Assembly (NCBI GenBank): GCA_002729125.1 | Contig: PBTQ01000035.1 | Coordinates: 1 to 54,642, forward strand | Length of the DNA: 54,642 nt | Direction of reading: 5' to 3' | Source of the DNA: Acidimicrobiaceae bacterium | GTDB lineage: Bacteria > Actinomycetota > Acidimicrobiia > Acidimicrobiales > Aldehydirespiratoraceae | Shown: piece by piece, positions 45,402 through 54,642 of the stretch | Position numbering within the stretch: the first letter of the stretch is position 1 | Layout of the letters: each line of letters begins with the position of its first letter | The notes under the pieces: model-generated | Databases searched by the model: none | Seen by the model: the letters and a program-made list of their open reading frames with translations, nothing else | Told to the model about the DNA's origin: nothing | Position numbers and translations under genes: made by a program

Positions 45402-46598
45402 ATGGCTGAGAAGATCACGATGCAGGAAAACGGCACGCTTCAGGTGCCGGACAACCCGATCATTCCGTTCATCGAAGGCGACGGTACGGGTGTCGACATC
45501 TGGCCAGCCGCAAAGCTCGTCCTCGACGCTGCCGCCGCGAAGTACGGCAAGACCATCGAGTGGATGGAGGTCCTCGCAGGCGAGAAGGCCTTCAACGAGA
45601 CCGGTGATTGGCTGCCGCAGGACACGATCGACAAGTTCGAGGAGTACCTGATCGGCATCAAGGGTCCGCTCACCACGCCGATCGGTGGCGGCTTCCGCAG
45701 CCTCAATGTCGCAATCCGTCAGATCATGGATCTCTATGTGTGCCTGCGTCCGGTTCGCTGGTTCACCGGCGTGCCCTCGCCGGTGAAGGAACCACACCTC
45801 GTCGACATGGTGATCTTCCGGGAGAACACCGAAGACATCTACGCCGGCATGGAGGTCGAGGCGGGTACGCCCGAGGCCAAGCGCATGATCGAGCTGCTCC
45901 ACGACGCCTACGGCTGGGAGATCCGCGAGGATTCCGGCATCGGTATCAAGCCCATCTCTAAGACCGGGTCGCAGCGTCTGCAGCGGGCCGCCCTCGAGTA
46001 CGCCGTGCGCCGCAACCGCAAGCGGGTTCACTGGGTGCACAAAGGCAACATCATGAAGTTCACCGAGGGCGCCTTCCAGAAGTGGGGCTACGAACTCGTT
46101 CGGGAGGAGTTCTCCGACGTGGCCGTCGGCTGGGACGACTGCGGTGGCGATGCGGGCGACAAGATCCTCGTGCAGGACGCCATCGCCGACATCGCCCTCC
46201 AGCAGGTGCTCACCCGCCCGGCCGAGTTCGACGTGATTGCGACGATGAACCTCAACGGCGACTATCTTTCCGATGCCCTGGCTGCCCAGGTGGGCGGCAT
46301 TGGCATCGCGCCGGGCGCCAACATCAACTACGTCACGGGTCACGGCGTCTTCGAAGCCACCCATGGCACCGCCCCGAAGTACGCCGGCCAGGACAAGGTC
46401 AACCCGTCCTCGGTGCTGCTGTCAGGCGTCATGATGTTCGAGCACCTCGGTTGGCAGGACGCCGCCAACGACATCATTCGTGCGGTCGAAGCCAGCATCG
46501 GCGACAAGGTCGTCACCTACGACTTCGCTCGCCTTATGGACGGCGCCACCGAGGTGGCGTGCTCGGAGTTCGCAAGCGCGATCGTCGATCGCCTCTGA
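45402..46598 (+). CDS. icd: Isocitrate dehydrogenase (NADP+)
   Basis: [81 protein letters not shown]. Confidence 0.95.
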   Translation: MAEKITMQENGTLQVPDNPIIPFIEGDGTGVDIWPAAKLVLDAAAAKYGKTIEWMEVLAGEKAFNETGDWLPQDTIDKFEEYLIGIKGPLTTPIGGGFRSLNVAIRQIMDLYVCLRPVRWFTGVPSPVKEPHLVDMVIFRENTEDIYAGMEVEAGTPEAKRMIELLHDAYGWEIREDSGIGIKPISKTGSQRLQRAALEYAVRRNRKRVHWVHKGNIMKFTEGAFQKWGYELVREEFSDVAVGWDDCGGDAGDKILVQDAIADIALQQVLTRPAEFDVIATMNLNGDYLSDALAAQVGGIGIAPGANINYVTGHGVFEATHGTAPKYAGQDKVNPSSVLLSGVMMFEHLGWQDAANDIIRAVEASIGDKVVTYDFARLMDGATEVACSEFASAIVDRL

Positions 46599-46620
46599 GC
46601 CGACGCATCTGATCGGTGTC

Positions 46621-46654
46621 GAGCGGACCCCTGCGGGGGTCCACTCGTCGTTTT
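46621..46654 (+). terminator. Rho-independent terminator downstream of icd
   Basis: GAGCGGACCCC-TGCG-GGGGTCCACTC followed by GTCGTTTT. Confidence 0.75.
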
Positions 46655-48069
46655 CACAAGAAGTCGAGTGGTCCCGCCACCTCGTCGATCGGCGCGGCCA
46701 GGGCGAAAAGTCGGCCCTGGGCGGCGTGGCAACCAAGTTCGGTCACTGCGTCGAGTTGGGCTTCGGTCTCGATGCCTTCCGCAACGACCTTGACATCGAA
46801 GACGTCGGCGAGGGCAACGATCGCCGTGACCACTGCCCGGTCCTCGGACCGATCGGCAACGTTGGTCACAAAGCTCCGGTCGATTTTCAACACATCGAAC
46901 GTGTTAGATCGAAGCCAATTGATGGACGCAATGCCGGCACCGAAATCGTCAAGCGCGATGCGGATACCGACGCTCCGGAGGGCGCGGAGGTTGTCCTCCA
47001 CGACCTGACCGGCCTCCATGATCGCCGTGTCGGTGAGCTCGACGATCAGGTTGTCGGGGTGGAGCCCGGCTTCTTCGGCGGCGAGCGTGACGCGATGAGC
47101 GTAGCCGGGACGGTTGAGTTCCCGGGGTGAGGCGTTGATGGCGACGGTCGCGTCGGTGTCGTGATGCCGTCGCTGCCACACGACGAGATCCCGAGCGGCT
47201 TTCCGGGTGACGAGTTCGCCGACTTCGCCGATGAGCCCGTTCTCCTCCGCTGTGGGGATGAACATGTCGGGCATCAGCAGCGTGCCGTCGGGCTGTCTCC
47301 AGCGGGTCAGCGCCTCAAATCCGATGACTCGGCGGCTCGACAGCTCGACGATCGGCTGGTGGTGGACGACGAGCTCGTCGGCGCTGATCGCGCTGGGGAG
47401 AGCACGGCGGAGGTCGCGCTTCTCGTCGGACTCGGTGAGCAGGTTGTCTTCGAAAAGGCGGACCTCAGCACCGGCCTTTTTGGCGGCGTACATCGCCGTG
47501 TCGGCTTGGCGGACGAAATCGGCGGGGTTGAGGTCGGTGCGGCCGCGGAGCATGGCGACACCGATGCTGGCGCGGCAGCCAATCCCGCCGGTCGATTCCG
47601 GCGTGATCGATTCGACGGCATCGGCGATGCGGCCGGCGAGCCGTAGTGCATCCGGTTCGCCGATGTCGGAGACGATCACCATGAACTCGTCACCGCCGAG
47701 CCGACCGATCGTGTCGGAGGCGCGCATTGTCGCCCGCAAAGCGTCGGCCACGCTGCGCAGCAGCTCGTCGCCGGCGTCATGGCCGAATGTGTCATTGATC
47801 AGTTTGAACCTGTCAAGATCGAGATAGAAGAGCGCAACGTCGCGGTCGTAGCGAGCGGCTCGGGTGAGCTCGTTCTCGAGGTTTGCGGCGAGCAGTGTTC
47901 GGTTGGCGAGGCCGGTGAGCGGATCCTCAATGCTGGAGCGGGTTGCGTCTTCCGCAATGCGTTCGGCTACACGACGAGCCGAACGCTCTCGGTCGAGGCG
48001 GCGTCGGAGCCGTTCGATCTCGGCGATGAGCGAAACGTCGGAATCGGGGTCGGGCTCTATGAAACTCAT
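46654..48069 (-). CDS. GGDEF-EAL bifunctional c-di-GMP diguanylate cyclase/phosphodiesterase
   Basis: DPLTGLANRTLL; I-site-like RASD five residues before GGDEF; IGFEALTRWR; VELTDTAIM; LDDFGAGIASI; LKIDRSFV; AEGIETEAQL; start ATG 48069. Confidence 0.95.
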   Translation of the reverse strand: MSFIEPDPDSDVSLIAEIERLRRRLDRERSARRVAERIAEDATRSSIEDPLTGLANRTLLAANLENELTRAARYDRDVALFYLDLDRFKLINDTFGHDAGDELLRSVADALRATMRASDTIGRLGGDEFMVIVSDIGEPDALRLAGRIADAVESITPESTGGIGCRASIGVAMLRGRTDLNPADFVRQADTAMYAAKKAGAEVRLFEDNLLTESDEKRDLRRALPSAISADELVVHHQPIVELSSRRVIGFEALTRWRQPDGTLLMPDMFIPTAEENGLIGEVGELVTRKAARDLVVWQRRHHDTDATVAINASPRELNRPGYAHRVTLAAEEAGLHPDNLIVELTDTAIMEAGQVVEDNLRALRSVGIRIALDDFGAGIASINWLRSNTFDVLKIDRSFVTNVADRSEDRAVVTAIVALADVFDVKVVAEGIETEAQLDAVTELGCHAAQGRLFALAAPIDEVAGPLDFL

Positions 48070-48602
48070 GCCGTGAAGTGGATCCGAAGCTCGCAATGAG
48101 GATCGCCGTCGTGCGCACAACTCGGCTGGTCGATGAGGAGCGTCTGGCCCACAGGCGAGGCGACCTCGATGGTGGGTCCTTCGGCGAAGAAGCAGAGCTT
48201 GCGCTCGGAGACGTGCCGCATCGAGATGGTCTGGTCATCGATCGGGGAGATGTTGAAGTCAGGTGGAGTGGCACCGGGGTAGAGCTTGCGCACTTCTGGG
48301 TGGATCATGCGGTTGAGCGCCGGCAAGAAATCCTCGAGCGTGATTCCGTCGAAGAAGTGGGGGGAGGCCTCCAAGAGGATCGAGACACAGTTGATCCCAA
48401 CCCACTGCAGACGGTCGGGGATGGTGCCACCGGCCTCGTCGGGGACTGCACCGACGATGGAGGTGAGCTCCGCATCGTCATAGTTGCCGAGCGATGTGCC
48501 CGAGCCGTCGACCTCGGCTCGGGCGAGGGTGTCCTCCCATCCGTCAGCCCCGAATGGGCGCTCAACTGCGTCTTCGGTTGTGTTGAAGATGACGCCCTTC
48601 AT
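48066..48602 (-). CDS. H-NOX (heme NO/O2-binding, HNOB-domain) protein
   Basis: MKGVIFNTTEDAVERPFGADGWEDTL...FLPALNRMIHPEVRKLYPGATPPDFNISPIDDQTISMRHVSERKLCFFAEG...CAHDGDPHCELRIHF; proximal-His region LNRMIHPEV; HxSxR in the YxSxR position; 178 aa; ATGA overlap with GGDEF-EAL. Confidence 0.87.
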   Translation of the reverse strand: MKGVIFNTTEDAVERPFGADGWEDTLARAEVDGSGTSLGNYDDAELTSIVGAVPDEAGGTIPDRLQWVGINCVSILLEASPHFFDGITLEDFLPALNRMIHPEVRKLYPGATPPDFNISPIDDQTISMRHVSERKLCFFAEGPTIEVASPVGQTLLIDQPSCAHDGDPHCELRIHFTA

Positions 48603-48681
48603 GGGGTGACCTTTCGACGGGATCCTGTGCTGTTCCCGTCGGCCGAAACCGGTTCGGGGTGAGTCCGGTCCGGCGGATACG

Positions 48682-50448
48682 GTGCAACGGATGGGTGACG
48701 GCGCAAACACCGAACACATTTGGCGCCGGGGCTCGCGGCTGATCTGGCGCTCATTGCGAGCGTACCCATGGCTCCATACGACGGCAATGGTCGGTGCGCT
48801 CGGCTTTGTTGCGGCCTCGATCGGTGGTGCATGGGTCCTCCGGGCCGCCACCGATGACCTTGTCATCCCGGCGTTCGATGACGGCAAGGTCGATCGATCT
48901 GATGTCTGGGTCGTGATGGGTCTGATCATCGTGGTGTCGGTGGGTCGCGGTATCGGCGTGATGATGCGACGGTGGTATCTCTCGCTTGCGGAGAACAGCA
49001 CCCAACGCGACTGGCGTCGGGCGCTCGTCAACCACTACCTCAATGTGCCGCTGCGGTTCCACCGCGAGCGGCCAACCGGCGAGCTGCTCGCCCACGCCGA
49101 CATCGACCTCACCACGGCGACGATGGTCCTCAAGCCCCTGGCATTTTCGGTGAGTGTGCTGGCCTTGGTGATCGTCGCCGTCGTCACCTTGTTCATCATT
49201 CACCCACTCGTGGCGTTGCTCGGAATCGTGCTGTTCCCGCTCCTGGTGGTGATGAGCCAGATCTACACCTCACGAGTGGAAGCGCCGTCGGCGCGGGCCC
49301 AGCAGGCGGTCGGCGAGGTCGCTTCGGTCGCCCACGAAAGCTTCGAGGGCGCTCTCGTTGTCAAGACGCTCGGACGCGAATCCGCTGAGGTCGAGCGGCT
49401 GCGCCGTGCGTCGGCCACCCTCCGGAAGGAACGCCTGTTTGTCGGTCGGATCCGGGCAGCGTTCGAGCCGAGCATCGACGCCCTACCCAACATCGGTGTC
49501 GTTTTGTTGCTGCTCATTGGCAGTGGGCTGGTGTCGCGCGGTGATGCTACCCCTGGGGACCTTGTCCTGGCCGCTGTGGTCTTCGGCCTACTTGCCACGC
49601 CGCTTCGGGTCTTTGGCTTCTTTCTCGAGGAGATGCCGCGCTCTGTCGTTGCGCTGGATCGCGTCGACAAGGTGATGGCCCAGCCGGTCGAGCAACGAGA
49701 CGGCGCCGCCACCGTCCCGGTCGGACCGGTCGATCTGGCCGTGCAAGGTCTGGTTGTCGGCTACGGCGAGCACCACGTGCTGCGGGGCGTCAACCTCGAG
49801 GTGGCTGCGGGCACCACCGCAGCGGTTGTCGGAGCCACAGGTTCTGGCAAGTCGACCCTGCTCGAGGCCGTCGCCGGGGTGCTCGACCGCACCGAGGGCT
49901 CGATTGCGATCGGTGGAGTCGACATCGGTGACGTTGCCGCCGACGATTGGACCACCGCCGTTGCGATCGCCTTCCAGGAGGCGTTCCTCTTCACCGATAC
50001 GATCGTCGAGAATGTCGCCCTCGGAGCCGTCGGTCTAGAGGAGGTCCAGCGCACGCTGGCGATCGCCCGGGCTGATGGGTTTGTGGCTGATCTCGCCGAT
50101 GCCGAGGTGACGGTCGTCGGTGAGCGGGGTACCACGCTGTCGGGTGGCCAGCGCCAGCGGGTCGCCCTCGCCCGAGCCCTGGCCCGCCGCCCGCAGGTTC
50201 TGCTGCTCGACGATGCGACGAGTGCGGTCGACCCACTGGTCGAGGCCGAGATCCTCGATGCCCTTCGCGCCGAACTTGACATGACGGTGCTGGTCGTTGC
50301 CCACCGGATCTCAACCATCCTCCTGGCCGACACCGTCGTTTACCTGAATGACGGACGGGTGGTCGCCACTGGTACCCACGAGGAACTGTTGCAACGCGAC
50401 GACTATCAGGTGCTGGTCACTGCATACGAGCAGGGGGAGGGCTCGTGA
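48682..50448 (+). CDS. ABC exporter half-transporter (TMD-NBD), first subunit
   Basis: GATGSGKSTLLEAVAGV; TTLSGGQRQRVALARALARRPQVLLLDDATSAVD; GTG 48682 or ATG 48691. Confidence 0.93.
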   Translation: MQRMGDGANTEHIWRRGSRLIWRSLRAYPWLHTTAMVGALGFVAASIGGAWVLRAATDDLVIPAFDDGKVDRSDVWVVMGLIIVVSVGRGIGVMMRRWYLSLAENSTQRDWRRALVNHYLNVPLRFHRERPTGELLAHADIDLTTATMVLKPLAFSVSVLALVIVAVVTLFIIHPLVALLGIVLFPLLVVMSQIYTSRVEAPSARAQQAVGEVASVAHESFEGALVVKTLGRESAEVERLRRASATLRKERLFVGRIRAAFEPSIDALPNIGVVLLLLIGSGLVSRGDATPGDLVLAAVVFGLLATPLRVFGFFLEEMPRSVVALDRVDKVMAQPVEQRDGAATVPVGPVDLAVQGLVVGYGEHHVLRGVNLEVAAGTTAAVVGATGSGKSTLLEAVAGVLDRTEGSIAIGGVDIGDVAADDWTTAVAIAFQEAFLFTDTIVENVALGAVGLEEVQRTLAIARADGFVADLADAEVTVVGERGTTLSGGQRQRVALARALARRPQVLLLDDATSAVDPLVEAEILDALRAELDMTVLVVAHRISTILLADTVVYLNDGRVVATGTHEELLQRDDYQVLVTAYEQGEGS

Positions 50449-52277
50449 GCGAACCCCTCAACCTCCCTGCGCTCGATGAGGCAGCCACGCTCCTCGATGA
50501 CGAGACGCCGTCGATCGGCGCCCTCGCCGTGATGAAGCGCGGCATTAAGGTTTCACCTGAGCTTCGCGCCGGTCTTGTGGTCACCGTCGTGATGGCTCTC
50601 ACCGCCGCGATCGGTCGCCTTATCGTGCCGATCCTCGTGCAGCTCGTGCTCGATAACGGGGTGCTGTCCGACGACGGCTACGACAGCGCCTATGTGTGGA
50701 CCGTCAGCATGGTCGCGCTTGCGGTCGTGTTGCTCGTCGCTGCCGCAAGCCGGGTGGCGCTGATCCGGCTCGTCGACATGGCCGAGACAGTGCTGATGAA
50801 CCTGCGGGTTCGTGTGTTCGGGCACATCCACTGCCTGAGCCTCGCTGACCACACCGAAAGCCGTCGCGGGGTGCTTGTCGCCCGGGTCACGTCCGATGTC
50901 GAGACCCTCGCCCGCTTCACCCAGTGGGGGTTGATCAGCTGGATCATCGACACTGCGATCATTCTTGGCACGATCGCCGTAATGCTCTGGTACTCGTGGC
51001 CGCTCACCCTGCTCGTGCTGGTGATCCATGTACCGCTGGTGCCGTTCCTGCGATGGGTTCAGCGCTCCCAGTTCGTCGCCTACGGCAAGGTCCGCAGCCG
51101 GGTGGCCGAGACCCTCGGCCATGTCTCGGAGGCGGTCACTGGTGCCCAGGCTATTCGGGCGTACGGCTACGGCGAACCGGTTCGTGAGCGTCTCGACGAC
51201 GCGATCGAGCGTCAGTTCGCCCAGCAGCAGCGCAGCCAGGTCTGGTTCGCCTGCATGCTCCCCGTCGTCGATGTCGTGTCGTCGATCTCGTTGGCCGTCG
51301 CCGTGGGTATCGGTGTCTGGTACCGCGACGATCTCGGCCTGGAGGTCGGCGAGCTGGTTGCCTTCTTGTTCCTCGTCAACCTTCTGCTCCAGCCGATCGC
51401 CCAGCTTGGCGAGGTGCTCGATCAGACCCAGACCGCCCTTGCCGGCTGGTGGAAGGTTCTGCGGGTGTTCGACGTGCCGGTCGAGGTCGCCGAACCCTCC
51501 GAGGGAGTAGCGCCGGCGGCCGGCCCGCTCGAGGTCGAACTCGACGGGATCGGGTTTTCGTACCGCACGGGCCCGCCGGTACTCCGCGACGTGTCGTTCA
51601 CCATCCCGGCCGAGTCGGTTGTGGCCATCGTCGGCGAGACCGGTTCCGGCAAGACCACGTGCGCCCGACTCCTGACTCGCCTCGCGGATCCGACCGAGGG
51701 GGTCGTGCGCGTTGGTGGTGTCGATCTGCGCGAGGTCGATCCCGATGCGCGCCGGGCTGCGATCCGGATGGTGCCGCAGGACGGTTTCCTGTTCGACGTC
51801 AGCATCCGCGACAACATCGCGTATGGCCGCGAGGGCACCACCGCTGACGAGGTCGAGCAGGCGATCGACGTTCTTGGTCTTCGTGGTTGGGTTGAAACCC
51901 TGCCCGACGGGCTCGACACGGTCGTGGGCGAGCGTGGCGGGAGGCTTTCAGTCGGGGAGCGCCAGCTCGTCGCCTTGGCCCGTGCTCAAGTCGCTGATCC
52001 GGGACTCCTGGTGCTTGACGAAGCGACCTCGGCGGTCGATCCCGAGACCGAGGAGGCGTTGGCCGCTGCCCTCGATCGCCTCGCAGGGGGCCGCACGATG
52101 ATCTCGATCGCGCACCGCCTCTCGACCGCAGAACGTGCTGATCTTGTCATTGTGTTCGAAAAGGGTCGGGTCGCCCAGATGGGTCCTCACGAGGAACTTG
52201 TCGCTGTGCCTGGGATCTATCAGACGCTGTACGAGTCGTGGTTGGGCAATACCCGGTCGGAGCGATCGGCGGGTTGA
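50445..52277 (+). CDS. ABC exporter half-transporter (TMD-NBD), second subunit
   Basis: GETGSGKTTCARLLTRLADPTEG; LSVGERQLVALARAQVADPGLLVLDEATSAVDPETEEAL; GTGA overlap with the first subunit. Confidence 0.93.
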   Translation: MSEPLNLPALDEAATLLDDETPSIGALAVMKRGIKVSPELRAGLVVTVVMALTAAIGRLIVPILVQLVLDNGVLSDDGYDSAYVWTVSMVALAVVLLVAAASRVALIRLVDMAETVLMNLRVRVFGHIHCLSLADHTESRRGVLVARVTSDVETLARFTQWGLISWIIDTAIILGTIAVMLWYSWPLTLLVLVIHVPLVPFLRWVQRSQFVAYGKVRSRVAETLGHVSEAVTGAQAIRAYGYGEPVRERLDDAIERQFAQQQRSQVWFACMLPVVDVVSSISLAVAVGIGVWYRDDLGLEVGELVAFLFLVNLLLQPIAQLGEVLDQTQTALAGWWKVLRVFDVPVEVAEPSEGVAPAAGPLEVELDGIGFSYRTGPPVLRDVSFTIPAESVVAIVGETGSGKTTCARLLTRLADPTEGVVRVGGVDLREVDPDARRAAIRMVPQDGFLFDVSIRDNIAYGREGTTADEVEQAIDVLGLRGWVETLPDGLDTVVGERGGRLSVGERQLVALARAQVADPGLLVLDEATSAVDPETEEALAAALDRLAGGRTMISIAHRLSTAERADLVIVFEKGRVAQMGPHEELVAVPGIYQTLYESWLGNTRSERSAG

Positions 52278-52442
52278 GTGCGCTTTCCAGAGCGCAGTGC
52301 GGCGGCAATCCTGAGGCCCTGAGGCCGACTGCTGAGGGCCCCGGGTACCGGTCTCGTGCCGTCGTCACCGACCTTCGGAGAGCTTGCGCTTCGCTGGTAG
52401 CGTGCAAGGCGATTTCAACTCGTCCTCTCACGGAGACAACCC

Positions 52443-53429
52443 ATGACTGCTCCTGTTCGTGTCGCGGTAACCGGTGCTGCCGGCCAGATCGGCTACAGCC
52501 TTCTTTTTCGCATCGCTAGCGGCTCGATGCTCGGCCCTAATCAGCCCGTCATCTTGCAGCTGCTCGAGATCCCACCTGCGATGGGCGCACTCGAGGGTGT
52601 TGCGATGGAGCTCGACGACGGCGCCTTCCCGTTGCTCGCCGGCATGACCCTGAGCGACGACCCCAATGCTGCGTTCGATGGTGCCAACATCGGCATGCTC
52701 GTCGGTTCTCGGCCCCGCTCGAAGGGCATGGAGCGCAAGGACCTCCTCGAAGCCAACGGCGCGATCTTCACAGCCCAGGGCAAGGCGATCAACGACAACG
52801 CCGCCGACGACATCAAGGTCCTCGTCGTGGGCAACCCCGCCAACACCAACTCGCTGATCGCGATGAACAACGCTCCGGACGTTCCTGATGCGTGCTTCAC
52901 CGCCATGACTCGCCTCGATCACAACCGGGCCAAGGCACAGCTCGCCCAGAAGCTCGACGTGACGGTGAACGACATCACCAACATGACGATCTGGGGCAAC
53001 CACTCCGCCACCCAGTACCCCGACCTCTTCCACTGCAGCGTCAAAGGTGAGAACGCAGCCGCCAAGGTCGACGATCAGGAGTGGCTCGAGAACACGTTCA
53101 TCCCGACTGTTCAGCAGCGTGGCGCTGCAATCATCGAAGCCCGTGGCCTGAGCTCGGCTGCTTCGGCTGCGTCGGCTGCCGTCGACCATGTGCACGACTG
53201 GGTCCTTGGCACCGCTGACGGTGACTGGGTCTCGATGGCGATCCCGTCCGATGGCAGCTACGGCGTGCCAGAGGGTCTGATGTCGTCGTTCCCCGTCACC
53301 TGCTCGAACGGCGAGTACTCGATCGTCCACGGCCTCGAGATCGATGCGTTCTCGCAAAGCCGCATCGACGTAACCGTCGCCGAACTCGGCGAGGAGCGCG
53401 ACACTGTCGCCGGTCTCGGCTTGGTCTGA
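52443..53429 (+). CDS. mdh: Malate dehydrogenase
   Basis: [83 protein letters not shown]. Confidence 0.96.
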   Translation: MTAPVRVAVTGAAGQIGYSLLFRIASGSMLGPNQPVILQLLEIPPAMGALEGVAMELDDGAFPLLAGMTLSDDPNAAFDGANIGMLVGSRPRSKGMERKDLLEANGAIFTAQGKAINDNAADDIKVLVVGNPANTNSLIAMNNAPDVPDACFTAMTRLDHNRAKAQLAQKLDVTVNDITNMTIWGNHSATQYPDLFHCSVKGENAAAKVDDQEWLENTFIPTVQQRGAAIIEARGLSSAASAASAAVDHVHDWVLGTADGDWVSMAIPSDGSYGVPEGLMSSFPVTCSNGEYSIVHGLEIDAFSQSRIDVTVAELGEERDTVAGLGLV

Positions 53430-53783
53430 TCAGGTGAGGCCGAGTGCCGGTGCCAGCGCAGCCAGCGTTTCGCGGTTCGCCATCAGTGCCTTGATGTCAC
53501 CGCCGATCCGGAGCTGACCTCCGAGAAAGGCGCGTTGCGCAGAGATGGTCCCCGCTCGGATCTCGGTGGCGGTCTCGAGATCGGTTGTGATCCGGATGTC
53601 GGTCTCGGCGGGCGGGTCCCGGTCGAGTTCGACCCCGTCCGGGCCGAGGTGCAACTGCCAGCGGATCGCTGGGTCGCCCTCGACGACCTGCTCGACCGTG
53701 AAGGTGACGCCGTCAGGGACCGAGGCGCTCGCTGCCCGATCGGCGATGTCGGCGAACCAGGCGTCGCTCAGAAATTCGCTCAC
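53430..53783 (-). CDS. SCP2 sterol-transfer-domain-like protein
   Basis: VSEFLSDAWFADIADRA...TFTVEQVVEGDPAIRWQLHLGPDGVEL...DIRITTDLETATEIRAGTISAQRAFLGGQLRIGGDIKALMA; GTG 53783. Confidence 0.8.
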   Translation of the reverse strand: MSEFLSDAWFADIADRAASASVPDGVTFTVEQVVEGDPAIRWQLHLGPDGVELDRDPPAETDIRITTDLETATEIRAGTISAQRAFLGGQLRIGGDIKALMANRETLAALAPALGLT

Positions 53784-53820
53784 GTGGTCAGGGTAGAGCG
53801 GTACACCATAGGTTTGCCAT

Positions 53821-54315
53821 GTGAGCGCTGTGCTCCCGGTCCCTGCCCCTGCCTCGCTCCGAGCCCGCCTTGGCGCCCGCCTCATCGACGCGATCACGTT
53901 GTCGTGGGCGCTCGGGTTCGTGCTCGTGGAACTCGACCAGCGACTTCTCGGTGGCGATCCCTTCGGACGACAACCTCTGCAGATCGACGTGACCCAGGGC
54001 CGGTCTCTGCTGTTCGTGATGCTCACCATTGCTGCGTACGAGGTTCTTCCCACGGTCCTCAAGGGGGCAACCCTCGGCAAAGCGCTCGTCGGTTTGCGGC
54101 TCCGAACGGTCGAGTCCTCGGCGCGGATTCCGTGGAGTCGGGCGATTGCCCGTGCGCTGGTGCTCTATGGCGGACCGGTTGCGTTCGGCGCCTATGGCGG
54201 GGCCTTCCTGCTGGTGCTCGTGGTGAGTTTTGTTCTCCCTGCCAGCGGACGTGGTGTGCACGACCGGCTTGCGGGCACTGCGGTCGTTGCGCTTCCCCGT
54301 GAGAGGTCTGAATGA
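53821..54315 (+). CDS. RDD-family membrane protein
   Basis: RLGARLIDAITLSWALGFVLVELD...GATLGKALVGLRLRTVE; C-terminal GRGVHDRLAGTAVV. Confidence 0.85.
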   Translation: MSAVLPVPAPASLRARLGARLIDAITLSWALGFVLVELDQRLLGGDPFGRQPLQIDVTQGRSLLFVMLTIAAYEVLPTVLKGATLGKALVGLRLRTVESSARIPWSRAIARALVLYGGPVAFGAYGGAFLLVLVVSFVLPASGRGVHDRLAGTAVVALPRERSE

Positions 54316-54642
54316 TCGAAACGGACCTTTTCGATCCGGGTGAACCCCACAAGGATCTAGACGACACGATCGACATTGAGTGGGTCGACAAGCGGCAGGC
54401 GATCGCCGGGTTACTTCGCGTGTCGGTTCGCCCTAGCGCCGGTGCGACGTGGTTTCTAGCGGTCGTGCACGAACAGGGTGAGGATCCCGTGGTCGTCCTC
54501 GATTACGAACTGCCACTGGTTTCTCACGCGTTCGAGTTCCGAGCACCGGGCATCTGGACGGACTTCGTGTGCGAAACACCGATCGAGCAGTGGACGGTCG
54601 GTCTGGAGGCGTTTGGGGTCGCCGTTGACCCTGATGATGTGG
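54312..54642 (+). CDS. Hypothetical protein, partial (runs off window end)
   Basis: ATGA overlap with the RDD gene; MIETDLFDPGEPHKDLDDTIDIEWVDKRQAIAGLLRVSVRPSAGATWFLAVVHEQGEDPVVVLDYELPLVSHAFEFRAPGIWTDFVCETPIEQWTVGLEAFGVAVDPDDV open to the window end. Confidence 0.6.
   Translation, partial: MIETDLFDPGEPHKDLDDTIDIEWVDKRQAIAGLLRVSVRPSAGATWFLAVVHEQGEDPVVVLDYELPLVSHAFEFRAPGIWTDFVCETPIEQWTVGLEAFGVAVDPDDV

Overview
This is a high-GC, gene-dense chromosomal window from an actinobacterium. An Acidimicrobiia-like origin is my inference from gene content and order. It is mostly housekeeping: iron ABC uptake, glnA/glnII, nadE, a sigma-70 factor, topA, tmk, holB, tilS, guaA, pstS, pcrA, sucCD, purH, icd and mdh. 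I saw no CRISPR array, IS element, prophage or large foreign island. Best second-look items: (1) a stand-alone H-NOX (heme NO/O2 sensor) gene overlapping by 4 nt (ATGA) a GGDEF-EAL gene that looks intact in both domains, a candidate NO/c-di-GMP circuit; (2) three PHO-box-like 11-bp direct repeats (GTTCAN6) upstream of pstS, between glnA and glnII, and beside a Na/Pi cotransporter, the last sitting directly before a 33-codon C-terminal stub of an OmpR/PhoB-type regulator; (3) an apparent deletion scar joining the start of an Ssd/TadZ-like gene to the end of a TadE-like gene between a HAD hydrolase and a DUF1998 helicase, suggesting loss of a Tad/Flp pilus locus; (4) a tRNA-Sec(UCA) gene; (5) a nitrogen locus with a receiver-degenerate GlnR-like regulator, a GSI whose adenylylation Tyr is Phe, and a divergent GSII; (6) an RsrA-like anti-sigma factor lacking the canonical zinc-ligand His. 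Several unlisted sORFs are also noted. All homology calls come from reading the sequences by eye; no search was run.
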